Part shown: in pieces, positions 45,114 through 52,675 of the stretch
How the letters are laid out: each line of letters begins with the position of its first letter
How positions within the stretch are numbered: position 1 is the first letter of the stretch
NCBI RefSeq assembly: GCF_900110865.1
Contig: NZ_FOFD01000002.1
Span: 105,661 to 169,660, forward strand
Direction: 5' to 3'
From: Natrinema salaciae
Lineage (GTDB): Archaea > Halobacteriota > Halobacteria > Halobacteriales > Natrialbaceae
DNA: 64,000 bases
The notes under the pieces: generated by a model
What the model was told of the DNA's origin: nothing
What the model saw: only the letters and a program-made list of their open reading frames with translations
The model's database searches: none
Position numbers and translations under genes: made by a program

Positions 45114-45120
45114 CGCACGA

Positions 45121-45557
45121 TTAGAGACCGACCAGTAGCGGTCCGATCAGGACGCCCATCAGGTGGACACGACGACACCCCAGTCGAATCGGAACCATGC
45201 CCACGACGGTCGCCGCGACGAAGATTGCGATGCCCGTGACGCCGGTAAACAGGTACGCGAGCGCGAGGAGCACGGCGAGAACACTACTCGAAAGTTTCCA
45301 GTACGAGAGCCGACCGACCGCCTCGAGATAGATATCCCCGAGGGTAATCACGAGGACGAACGCGATCAGCCCCGCGAGGACGACACCAGACAGCAGGATC
45401 GGCACCTCGAGCGGTGCGGCGGTGCGGTCGAACGCGACCAACACACCGGTTCTGGGTTGTCCGATCGCGACCAGCGCGAAGAGCGCGAAGACCGTGTTTG
45501 CATGGTTGCGTAGAGGCCAAACACTATGTCTGATTGGTTGAATGTCATGGTAAGACG
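45121..45557 (-). pseudogene. C-terminal remnant of a tripartite tricarboxylate transporter permease (TctA/DUF112)
   Basis: The minus strand encodes the last part of a TctA-like membrane protein: SDIVFGLYA, then after a frame change NTVFALFALVAIGQPRTGV, a helix pair VPILLSGVVLAGLIAF and SVLAVLLALAYLFTGVTGIA, and the C-terminal GVLIGPLLVGL. The remaining 5' end of the gene is absent; the recognisable sequence stops exactly at the integrase gene (45558). A frameshift near 45510 confirms decay. The integrated element probably marks or caused the breakpoint. Confidence 0.6.
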
Positions 45558-46859
45558 ATGGCCCGAACCCCTCGCGATCGGCTGAACCACGAGAAGGACA
45601 CAGTCGAGGAGCTGGCCGACGTCGGCGAGCTCTCGATCGAGACACGTGACGCGCTCCTCGAGTGGGCCGACGCCCTCGACAGTCGAACGACGCGCCGGAA
45701 GTACCTCGACGACCGCGGCCGAGAGAAGACCCTCGAACCACGGTCGATCGAGAACTACCTCCAGGCGCTGCGACTCTGTGAGGAGCGCGGCCTCGATCTG
45801 CTCGAGTGTTCGGCTGAGGAGTTCAACGACTTCATCGACCGACAACACGACGATCGAGGGCTGTCGAAGGTCACACTCATGCGGTACCAGTCCGCTGCCC
45901 AGACCTTCTACCGCTACTACGACGACCTCGGTATCGATCCCGACGACATCCACGTCTACGCTGAGCGCTCCGAGCCCCGGCACGACGATCGCGACATGTT
46001 CACCGACGAGGACGTCGACGCCCTTCGCGAAGCCTGTGACCGACCCCGCGATCGTGCCTTCCTCGAGATGCTCATCTACACCGGCCAGCGCCTCACCGCG
46101 ATCCGGACGCTCCGGATCAAGGATATCGATCTCGACCAAGGTGTTTTCTACCTCAACGACGAGGCTGATGGGCTGAAGGGGGCGGCCGACCGTGGCCGAA
46201 AGCGGCCGCTGTTCGGTGCTCGAAAGTACGTCCGCGACTGGCTGCAGTACCACCCACGGAAGGACGAACCCGACGCCCCGCTGTTCGTCGGCGATCCGAA
46301 TCACTGGAAGACGAATCTCGACGAACCGTGGAGCGAGCCCGGCGTCCGAAAGCACCTCAAGCGCATCGGCGAACGCGCTGGCGTCGACAAGCCGGTCAAC
46401 CCCCACAACTTCCGGCACTACTTCGTGACCGTCATGAAGCGGGAGTACTCGATGGATACCGACACGCTCCGGGCGCTGCTCGGTGTCACCGAGGACAGCA
46501 ACATCCTCCATACGACCTACTCCCACGTCACGAACGACGACTACGTCCGGAAGGCTGAGGAACAACTCGGGTACCGCGAGGAAGAGGCCTCGAGCCCGAT
46601 GACACCCGATGCCTGCCCGACCTGCGGCGAACTCCTCCAGGACCACTGGCGACAGTGTCCGTCCTGTGGTGAGGTGTTCGGCCCCGAACTCGAGCAGCTG
46701 GCTGACGAAACCGACACGGCGACCGACGATGCGCTCGACCAGGTCCTCGGTGGCAGTGAACCCCTCTCGAACGAGGAGCGTGAGGCCTTCCGGACCGTTC
46801 TCGACGCTATCGGCGACCCGGTTGCGCTGGCCGACGAGATCGAGGGAAGCGGGGATTGA
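45558..46859 (+). CDS. Tyrosine-family integrase with C-terminal zinc ribbon
   Basis: A 433-residue XerC/D-type recombinase. Residues 1-125 are the SAM-like core-binding domain. The catalytic domain has R178 (YTGQRLTAI), H283 and R286 (PHNFRHYF), and the nucleophile Y321 (HTTYSHV). A zinc ribbon follows (C353, C356, C367, C370: CPTC...CPSC), common in haloarchaeal integrases. The start at 45558 is chosen because it gives the usual MARTPRDRL beginning. It lies at the left edge of the element and points into it. Confidence 0.93.
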   Translation: MARTPRDRLNHEKDTVEELADVGELSIETRDALLEWADALDSRTTRRKYLDDRGREKTLEPRSIENYLQALRLCEERGLDLLECSAEEFNDFIDRQHDDRGLSKVTLMRYQSAAQTFYRYYDDLGIDPDDIHVYAERSEPRHDDRDMFTDEDVDALREACDRPRDRAFLEMLIYTGQRLTAIRTLRIKDIDLDQGVFYLNDEADGLKGAADRGRKRPLFGARKYVRDWLQYHPRKDEPDAPLFVGDPNHWKTNLDEPWSEPGVRKHLKRIGERAGVDKPVNPHNFRHYFVTVMKREYSMDTDTLRALLGVTEDSNILHTTYSHVTNDDYVRKAEEQLGYREEEASSPMTPDACPTCGELLQDHWRQCPSCGEVFGPELEQLADETDTATDDALDQVLGGSEPLSNEEREAFRTVLDAIGDPVALADEIEGSGD

Positions 46860-46861
46860 TG

Positions 46862-47068
46862 TCATCGGTTCCCTCCAGTTAGCTTCGGTAGCGTCTCGAG
46901 TCCTGCTTCCTCGCAGTCTTCCGGATCGGGATCCTCGCCGTCGGCGACCGCGAGTGTGATGCGCGCGAGTGCACCGACGCGATCATCACGCTTGGCCAGC
47001 TCCTCTGCTCCTTCACGAATTTCGTTATCGTCTCGGATCGAGTCGAACGGCGTCTTGGTCGTGCTCAT
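46862..47068 (-). CDS. Small acidic protein, last gene of the minus-strand operon
   Basis: 68 residues with an internal helix (EIREGAEELAKRDDRVGALARITLAVADGE) and an acidic tail. Overlaps the preceding gene by 4 bases (ATGA) and ends 2 bases from the integrase stop. No family recognised; the overlap pattern shows it belongs to the ten-gene block. Confidence 0.62.
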   Translation of the reverse strand: MSTTKTPFDSIRDDNEIREGAEELAKRDDRVGALARITLAVADGEDPDPEDCEEAGLETLPKLTGGNR

Positions 47069-47379
47069 AGTTCGCTCGCCTGGAATCGGATGTACTGCTG
47101 TTCGTCTCGCGGACGATCCTCCAGCGGGATGCAGGTCACGAGCCGGCCGTTGGGCTCGGCCAGCAGGAGCATCCCCGTTACCTCGTGATAGCGAGTGCAC
47201 TCCGCAGGCGGCTTCGCGCTGGGATAGTCGATCGTGATCGCCTCGAGCCACGCGATCTTCGGGTTCAGCTGCGGGCGGTCTGATCGCTCGGCCCATCGCG
47301 ATGGGAAGTGCTCGTCGACGACGATCTCCTCGTAGCGCGGCGTCGCCGTTACGTCGACGTTGGTCTCGACGACGCTCAT
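47065..47379 (-). CDS. Unknown protein of the element operon (104 aa)
   Basis: An acidic/aromatic alpha-beta protein (RYEEIVVDEHFPSRWAERSD near the start, GMLLLAEPNGRLVTCIPLED in the middle). The end pattern suggests a short beta-barrel-like fold, possibly a toxin/RelE-like or HigB-like surface, but no catalytic residues can be assigned. Overlaps both neighbours by 4 bases. Confidence 0.65.
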   Translation of the reverse strand: MSVVETNVDVTATPRYEEIVVDEHFPSRWAERSDRPQLNPKIAWLEAITIDYPSAKPPAECTRYHEVTGMLLLAEPNGRLVTCIPLEDRPRDEQQYIRFQASEL

Positions 47380-48161
47380 GGGTATGTCACCCCGACTGCG
47401 ATCAGACCGATCGTGACGAGCCCGATCACGACGACAAGCAGCCCTCCGATGCGAGGATCGATGCTGGCCCGCTCGCGGTCTCGCCACACTTCGCGAACGC
47501 GCTTGTAGAACCCGAGATCGAAGACGATCGTCCGGGCCCGGTTGCGGTGGACGCCGAGTTCCTCGGCGAGGCTGCCGATCTCGATCCCGCCGCTGGTCAG
47601 CTCGTCGACAAGGTCTTCGGTCACCCCATCAGGGAGCTCGACGCTGTCGTTATCGTCATCTTCGTCGACGGTGATCTCCTCCTGGACGTCGTCGCCGTCC
47701 AGCACCTCGTTGACCGTCTCGAGGTACTCGGTACTGGGACCAGGCGCATCGTCCGCGGCCGCCTCCTCGAGGACATCTGCTGGCTCTGCCTCTGACACAG
47801 AGTCGCTGGTGGAGTTGTCCTCGGCGGAGGTGCCGCTCTCGTCTTCGACACGATCGTCGTCGACGGGCTCAAACCGCTCGAGATCGCCCCGCTTCTGGCC
47901 GCCGGGGTGCTTCCGGAGCTCGAGATCAGCGTCGCCTTCGATCGCGGTGACCGAGAACGTCGAGCTGTAGCCGCCCTCGACGATGACCACTCGGGTCGCC
48001 CAGGTCTCGCCGGTCGCACCGTCCCACTCGACGTGATCAACGTCGACGACTTCGTAGGGGTTCGCCCACTCGTAGTCGTCGACCGCGAGGTGGACCTCGT
48101 CGTCTTCGTCGACGGCGAAGATGCCCTCGAGGACATCGAAACTGGTGGCCGCCTCAGACAT
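47376..48161 (-). CDS. Unknown HTH-containing protein with C-terminal membrane helix
   Basis: A 261-residue protein. Residues 1-85 form an ordered beta-rich domain (GIFAVDEDDEVHLAVDDYEW). An acidic linker follows to about 185. A helix-turn-helix-like stretch (GSLAEELGVHRNRARTIVFDL) lies near 208-228, then a basic segment and one transmembrane helix at the end (GGLLVVVIGLVTIGLIAVGV). A DNA-binding protein anchored to the membrane would be unusual. The ATG at 48161 is the start consistent with the overlapping upstream gene. Confidence 0.65.
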   Translation of the reverse strand: MSEAATSFDVLEGIFAVDEDDEVHLAVDDYEWANPYEVVDVDHVEWDGATGETWATRVVIVEGGYSSTFSVTAIEGDADLELRKHPGGQKRGDLERFEPVDDDRVEDESGTSAEDNSTSDSVSEAEPADVLEEAAADDAPGPSTEYLETVNEVLDGDDVQEEITVDEDDDNDSVELPDGVTEDLVDELTSGGIEIGSLAEELGVHRNRARTIVFDLGFYKRVREVWRDRERASIDPRIGGLLVVVIGLVTIGLIAVGVTYP

Positions 48162-48561
48162 CTTTCTCACCACACTCGCGTGTGAAACCGTCTGTCTCTG
48201 GCCCAAGAACGGACGTTTTCCCGGATCCTGTATCGGTGACCATCCGAATGTCGCTGTTCTCCGCGACCCGGTGGAGCACGCTGGCTCGCCACGCGTTGCC
48301 GATCGCTGCTCGCAGCGCTGCCTTAGCCTGCGGGTTGTCGACGTCGTCTTGGAGCGACTCGAGCTCGGAACAGACATCGTCGATCTTTTCGACGATCTCG
48401 CGCTCACCGACCAGCAGGCCGCCGTCCGGGGCCTCGGTGATCGTCACGCGGCGCTCGATCGTGCTCGAGTCGCCGTCGACGGGCACACCGCAGAAGGGAC
48501 AGAAGTCCCCCGACGCGGTGAACTCCTTGTGGCAGTCGTCGCAGATCTGCTCGTAGCTCAC
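48154..48561 (-). CDS. Zinc-ribbon protein (135 aa)
   Basis: The N-terminus carries CDDCHKEF...CPFCGVPV (C7, C10, C21, C24), a four-Cys zinc ribbon. It is followed by a beta strand pair and a helix (DDVCSELESLQDDVDNPQAKAALRAAIG). No enzymatic motif. Overlaps its downstream neighbour by 8 bases and its upstream neighbour by 4. Confidence 0.7.
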   Translation of the reverse strand: MSYEQICDDCHKEFTASGDFCPFCGVPVDGDSSTIERRVTITEAPDGGLLVGEREIVEKIDDVCSELESLQDDVDNPQAKAALRAAIGNAWRASVLHRVAENSDIRMVTDTGSGKTSVLGPETDGFTRECGEKDV

Positions 48562-48971
48562 GCCACCTCACCTCGGTTGTGGTCGATCTCGTCACGAGCG
48601 TGGACCTCGTCGCAGACGCCGCACGAGATCCCGTCGACACCGCGTTCGTTGTTGATCGCCGAGTGCCCGCACGGGAGCAGCCCGTCGCGATCCTTACCCT
48701 CGAGGACATCGTGGATCTGTTCGTAGGCGTCGAGGTCGGTCTTCCAGAGGTTCCGCGGTTTCTTCCACTTCGACTGCGTCACCTCGTCGACGAACGTGAC
48801 GATCTGCTTGTTCTCGAGACCAGTCAGCTGGTTCGCGAGCTCGTCCGGAATGATCTCGGCGGTCCAGTGCTCGCCGGGCTCGGGGAGCTCCGCGAGTAGG
48901 GTGGCGTTCCGGCGGATGAACGGGAGCTGGTCCTTCGGCGTGTTGCCGCGGGGGACGCCGCCGGCGCTCAT
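48558..48971 (-). CDS. Unknown protein with C-terminal zinc-binding motif (137 aa)
   Basis: The first 95 residues are mixed alpha/beta without a motif I recognise (FIRRNATLLAELPEPGEHWT). The C-terminal part has CGH, then CGVCDEVH, consistent with a zinc site. Overlaps neighbours by 4 bases on each side. Confidence 0.66.
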   Translation of the reverse strand: MSAGGVPRGNTPKDQLPFIRRNATLLAELPEPGEHWTAEIIPDELANQLTGLENKQIVTFVDEVTQSKWKKPRNLWKTDLDAYEQIHDVLEGKDRDGLLPCGHSAINNERGVDGISCGVCDEVHARDEIDHNRGEVA

Positions 48972-49705
48972 GCAGTCTCACCGCCGTTGATCGCGGCCTC
49001 GGGTTCGGCGCTCTCGCCGGCCCGCTCCCGTTTTTTCGTCGCGATGAGCTTGTTGCACTTCCCGACGAGGATCTGCCGGGTGATTTCGTGCTCTTCGTGC
49101 TCAATTCGGACGATCTCTCGAAGCCGGTCGATTTCGGCTCGTGACAGAAGCCCATGCCACGAGATGAGGTCCTCGTTGTCGACCGCACGGGTGATCGCCT
49201 TCTGGACGTCGTCCTTGCTGGCGCCGTCGAGCTTCCGCCCTTGGTGGACAAGGTTGTCCCGGCTGCCCCAGCGGGAGTCCGCCCCCGCGGAGTACTCGTG
49301 GACGTTCTCGAGTACCCACTCGTAGATGTCGACCTCGCCACCATCGGCTCGAAGCTCGCTCGCTGGCGCGAACCCACCGCCGTCTGGAACGGTCTCGTCA
49401 TCCTCGTCTTCGGCCTCGAGGCGAGCGATGCAGTCGTCGCAGGTGTGCGCCCTGTCGAGCCGCCGCGGGTCGTGGCGGATGTTGGCGACCGGCGTCTCGA
49501 AGATTTCGCCGCAGGCGCTGACGTGCTGGCTCCCCTCGAAGTACATCGAGGCGTGCCAGTCGCCGTGGAGGTCCTCCACCCAGCAGACGATGCCCGCGTC
49601 GGCGTCGAAGTGTTCCGATGGGAGTCCGAGGCGGTCCTCGAGGTCGTCCATCTTGCACTGCTGGCAGAGGTAGTTGTGGTTGCCGCAAGTCGGGCACAAC
49701 GACAT
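48968..49705 (-). CDS. Multi-zinc-finger protein (245 aa)
   Basis: N-terminal CPTCGNHNYLCQQCK (C4, C7, C14, C17) is a zinc ribbon. A second Cys/His set follows (CWVEDLHGDWHA, then HVSACGEIF and HTCDDCIARLE). The second half is helical and basic near the end (HEITRQILVGKCNKLIATKK). Probably nucleic-acid binding; function unknown. Confidence 0.7.
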   Translation of the reverse strand: MSLCPTCGNHNYLCQQCKMDDLEDRLGLPSEHFDADAGIVCWVEDLHGDWHASMYFEGSQHVSACGEIFETPVANIRHDPRRLDRAHTCDDCIARLEAEDEDDETVPDGGGFAPASELRADGGEVDIYEWVLENVHEYSAGADSRWGSRDNLVHQGRKLDGASKDDVQKAITRAVDNEDLISWHGLLSRAEIDRLREIVRIEHEEHEITRQILVGKCNKLIATKKRERAGESAEPEAAINGGETA

Positions 49706-49851
49706 CAGGCCTCACCTCGCATCGCACGGACCTCGTCGACGCGTTCCTGTGCGTCCTGGAGGGACTCGCTCACGTCGTCTAGATCGGCGTCGCCGGCGAT
49801 CGCTGAGGCAAGGGCGGTGTCGAGCGTTGCGCGAAACTCCTCAGCGGACAT
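49705..49851 (-). CDS. Very small acidic protein (48 aa)
   Basis: A single helix-rich chain (MSAEEFRATLDTALASAIAG, then LDDVSESLQDAQERVDEVRA). It overlaps the downstream stop by one base and the upstream gene by 11. The start at 49851 is the only ATG giving protein-like sequence. Confidence 0.55.
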   Translation of the reverse strand: MSAEEFRATLDTALASAIAGDADLDDVSESLQDAQERVDEVRAMRGEA

Positions 49852-50164
49852 CACGACCACCTCGATCCATCTGCTCGACGCGAAGACCGACGTACGGTGC
49901 GACGGCTTCGATGAACTCACGGAGACTCTCGTCGTCCCAGTCGATCACCGCACGGCCATCGTAGCCGTGCTGCTCGAAGTCAACCGATGCTTCGACCATC
50001 CCCGGGAACGCACGGGCGTCGAACTCGACACTGGGGTTGTGGTCGTACTCGACATTTCGCTCGAGCGTAACGTCCCCACCACTTCCTGCAATCTTCAGGA
50101 ACGCACGCTCGATCTCGAGCGGATCGTCGAACAGGTCCGCGCCGTCGTGTGGGGCTCGCTTCAT
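49841..50164 (-). CDS. Unknown acidic protein (107 aa)
   Basis: An alpha/beta protein (DPLEIERAFLKIAGSGGDVT, VDFEQHGYDGRAVIDWDDES). No recognised motif. Overlaps both neighbours. Confidence 0.62.
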   Translation of the reverse strand: MKRAPHDGADLFDDPLEIERAFLKIAGSGGDVTLERNVEYDHNPSVEFDARAFPGMVEASVDFEQHGYDGRAVIDWDDESLREFIEAVAPYVGLRVEQMDRGGRDVR

Positions 50165-50904
50165 GCTTCCGCCCCGCTATCTTCGAGCGTCGATTGTTCG
50201 GCTGCCTGGTCCTCTTCGACCTCGGCGTCGTCAGCAAACGTCGCGATCGGCACGATCTCCTCATGGATGAAGCGCCCGAGCAGCTCGGGTTTCATCTCGT
50301 CGGGCTCCCAGATCGCGAGGTAGCCGCTCGCGTAGATGACCAGCCGGATGTGGACGTCGTTCCAGAACGTGGTCAGTGCGACGCCGACGTCGGCGTCGGT
50401 GGCCTTTGACTTGAGTGCTCCGTGTCCCCACTCGATCGTGGTGTCGTTGAGGTTGGACTCGTACGTGGTCATCTCGACAGACCACTCCCGGTCCGCGTCG
50501 CGCTGGTTGCGGACGAACTGCCACGGCTTCAGCCGGACCGGTGCGATCTCGGGCCCGGCGAACCGCGAGAAGTCGTTGAACGGCCAGTCAGGCTCGTGCT
50601 CGAGGTCGCTCGTGTGCGTACACTCAGCGAGAATCCAGCCCTCGCCGTCGACGTCAGCGACCCACTCGCTCGCGACGCGGCGCTTGACGTTGCGGGTCTC
50701 GGTCTCGATCTCGTGATCGTCCAGGAGGACACGCTCCTCTTCTTGAGGCACCTCTCCGGCGACCATCCCCGACTGGATCGTCAGGTCGTCGTCTAGGTAG
50801 GTCTGGGTCTCTTCGACCTCGAGGGCGCGCCCGGTCTGGTCGTGGTGGTTCTCGAGCGGGTCGGTGGCGGCCTCGGCGAGCAGGGCGAACTGTCCGGCGA
50901 TCAT
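50161..50904 (-). CDS. Unknown element protein (247 aa)
   Basis: An acidic protein with many aromatic residues in its middle (DWPFNDFSRFAGPEIAPVRL), and a second half of beta strands (VGVALTTFWNDVHIRLVIYA). No catalytic motif recognised. Among the larger members of the ten-gene block; overlaps neighbours by 4 bases. The ATG at 50904 is the natural start. Confidence 0.66.
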   Translation of the reverse strand: MIAGQFALLAEAATDPLENHHDQTGRALEVEETQTYLDDDLTIQSGMVAGEVPQEEERVLLDDHEIETETRNVKRRVASEWVADVDGEGWILAECTHTSDLEHEPDWPFNDFSRFAGPEIAPVRLKPWQFVRNQRDADREWSVEMTTYESNLNDTTIEWGHGALKSKATDADVGVALTTFWNDVHIRLVIYASGYLAIWEPDEMKPELLGRFIHEEIVPIATFADDAEVEEDQAAEQSTLEDSGAEA

Positions 50905-51188
50905 CGCGCATCCTCCTCGCTGACCGCCCAGCGGCTGGTGATCCACGCATCGTCCTCGTCCTCGCGTTCGATGCAGTAGCGGCCGGTCGGCGTCAGCGTC
51001 CCGACGGGACGGGATCGCCGGTCGGTCCGGACGTTTTTTTCGGCCTTGTCGAAGCGCCAAGCGATATCCTCGCGGGCAGCGCGCCGGGCCGTGTGCTTGA
51101 GAGCCGCCGAATCGCGTGGGACACGACTGTCGATGTTGGTACTGTTCGATTCGTCAGCGTTATCGGTATCGTTGGTGTCTGTGGACAT
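50901..51188 (-). CDS. First gene of the minus-strand operon (95 aa)
   Basis: An acidic start followed by a basic helix (ALKHTARRAAREDIAWRFDK) and a C-terminal winged-helix-like hairpin (VGTLTPTGRYCIEREDED). It may bind DNA and act as a regulator of the operon. The long upstream frame is Arg-rich and not translated. A hairpin and a palindrome lie in its 5' region. Confidence 0.62.
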   Translation of the reverse strand: MSTDTNDTDNADESNSTNIDSRVPRDSAALKHTARRAAREDIAWRFDKAEKNVRTDRRSRPVGTLTPTGRYCIEREDEDDAWITSRWAVSEEDAR

Positions 51189-51199
51189 GGTTGCAGGTA

Positions 51200-51223
51200 G
51201 CCGGGGCGGATTCCTGCCCCGGC
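51200..51223 (-). promoter_or_regulatory. 8-bp perfect stem in the leader of the ten-gene operon
   Basis: GCCGGGGC / GCCCCGGC arms around an 8-base loop, ending 11 bases before the start of the first gene. As RNA it would form a strong hairpin next to the ribosome entry region. The arm sequence is repeated once more near 51249-51258. Confidence 0.4.
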
Positions 51224-51340
51224 GTTGGTGTCTGTGACCCGCGGACAGCCGGGGCGCGAAAGTTGGTACCTTGGCGCGCTCCGGCGGTGGCCGCGAGTGT
51301 CTGGTTCTGCTGTTGGTCCTGATACGCACTAAAAGTGACC

Positions 51341-51362
51341 CGCGTCATTTCGAAATAACGCG
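51341..51362. promoter_or_regulatory. 22-bp near-perfect palindrome, likely operator of the ten-gene operon
   Basis: CGCGTCATTTCGAAATAACGCG has 10 of 11 symmetric base pairs. On the minus strand it is directly upstream of a TATA-like CTTTTAGTG (about 51330), the expected place for a regulator that controls this operon. It lies about 150 bases before the first start codon. Confidence 0.5.
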
Positions 51363-51517
51363 AACGCGGTAATCGGCTGCTATCGGGGTTGGTTACCGCT
51401 GTTACCACCGATTTACAATATCCGCGTAGTGTGTCGTGGATCATGCGTACCTTGACCTTTCGTCGAGTCGGGCGCTGGGAACGCCCGGCTCACTGCGGTT
51501 TGGTTGGCAAACTATGC

Positions 51518-51700
51518 TTAGAGACCATTCACTTCGACAGTGTAGGACTCAGGCGCTTCCCACTCACCGTCATCTTCTGCGTGAAAGCGAGCGACAAGAG
51601 CCTCGCGCACGTACCGACTGCGGTTGGAGTCAGCTTCCTCTACCCGTTCCTCAAGATCTTCTAACATTTCGTCGGGCATGCTGAATGTCGGGTGCGCCAT
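51518..51700 (-). CDS. Ribbon-helix-helix (CopG-type) DNA-binding protein
   Basis: A 60-residue protein with a short beta strand (HPTFSMPDEM), two helices (LEDLEERVEEADSNRSRYVREAL) and a short tail: the classic RHH layout, with Arg-Ser-Arg at the helix 2 start. The start at 51700 gives a normal RHH N-terminus. Divergent from another RHH-like gene at 51808 with shared operator repeats between. Confidence 0.75.
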   Translation of the reverse strand: MAHPTFSMPDEMLEDLEERVEEADSNRSRYVREALVARFHAEDDGEWEAPESYTVEVNGL

Positions 51701-51809
51701 GGTACTACCATAGTAGTTTCCCACCATAATAGTATCGAACCCGACTGCCTTAGAATGGTACTATAGAATGGTACATTCTTATGGTGGTAGAGTGGAATGG
51801 TGGTACCAT
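51698..51809. promoter_or_regulatory. Divergent promoter with ATGGTAC repeats between two RHH genes
   Basis: ATGGTAC occurs at 51699-51705, 51755-51761 and 51768-51774 (the last two inside the direct repeat TAGAATGGTAC) and its reverse complement at 51803-51809 on the second gene start. Such clustered heptamers are typical operators of RHH proteins. Confidence 0.5.
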
Positions 51810-51999
51810 GACGAGCAAGCGCGACAAGCAGATCTCCACCTATGTTACTGAGGAGGAGAAACAGGACATTCGTGTGCTCGCGGCAAAACAGGGATATTCT
51901 GGAGTTTCTGACTGGCTTCGGGAACTTGCGCTTGAAGAACTTGAGGAGGCACAGGAAGAGGGAAACTTGACTAAAGCAGTTGCTTCGACAGCTAACTGA
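51808..51999 (+). CDS. Small RHH-like protein (63 aa)
   Basis: Lys/Arg-rich start with QISTYVTEEEKQDIRVLAAKQGYSGVSDWLRELALEELE: a strand followed by two helices, as in CopG/antitoxin families. No toxin gene follows directly; the next gene is a membrane protein 168 bases downstream. Likely controls itself through the repeats upstream. Confidence 0.7.
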   Translation: MTSKRDKQISTYVTEEEKQDIRVLAAKQGYSGVSDWLRELALEELEEAQEEGNLTKAVASTAN

Positions 52000-52166
52000 C
52001 CTATATTTCCAACTCTGTTGTTTATTCTTGCGAATAGTGATTTATATTCTCCAAATAGCCTTATTCTCCATCGCAGGAATTAGTTCCATACAGCAAATCA
52101 CATACTTCTAACCAATGGTAATATCTATTACTGGTGGCGGAGAAGATTACTGTGAGGGGGAGATAA

Positions 52167-52667
52167 ATGGTTCTGAAAGCGGTCATCACAGCCATTATTC
52201 ACTATCTGGATATTCTTGCGTATTTGGTAGTGCTATTACTTTACTCCCACTACTACCATCAAATTAAGACTGTTACAGTGAATGTTGAGACATTTCTTGG
52301 AACCGTTGAAGGGGGAATGACCGCAACAAGTATCCTCATCCCAACAACAGTTATCGGCGTCGGACTCGGCGATTCGTCAGCAAACCTTACGCCAGCAGTC
52401 CCGGACCTAACAATCGCGACAGCATGGTTTGTTCTTTCACTTATCATTGCTACTGTTTCCCTCGGATATGTCGCACCAAATATCGAAACGCGGGGACTCG
52501 TATATTGCACTACTGAGGAAGACAAAGAATACCCTTCGCCAGATGGTATTTCTACTGTCGAAATCGACGAATGGGTATTAAAATTAGTGTACCATCTTGG
52601 TTTTATGCAATTTGCTGCTATCCTTTTCGGCGGAATTCGGATCATGTCTGCACTTACCAAATTATAA
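52167..52667 (+). CDS. AT-rich gene for a multi-span membrane protein of unknown function
   Basis: A 166-residue protein with about three hydrophobic segments (8-28, 47-70 and 88-107, then a weaker one near the end) and an acidic loop (CTTEEDKEYPSPDG). GC is far below the window average and codons end often in A/T, so it has a different origin. A strong purine box GAGGGGGAG lies a few bases before the ATG. The next gene starts 8 bases after its stop. No family recognised. Confidence 0.65.
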   Translation: MVLKAVITAIIHYLDILAYLVVLLLYSHYYHQIKTVTVNVETFLGTVEGGMTATSILIPTTVIGVGLGDSSANLTPAVPDLTIATAWFVLSLIIATVSLGYVAPNIETRGLVYCTTEEDKEYPSPDGISTVEIDEWVLKLVYHLGFMQFAAILFGGIRIMSALTKL

Positions 52668-52675
52668 GAAAAACA

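Noticed and set aside
46862..51188. CRISPR-Cas or restriction-modification genes in the unknown operon
   Set aside because: No Cas signature, nuclease (PD-D/ExK, HNH) or methyltransferase motif was found in the products and no spacer array is present.
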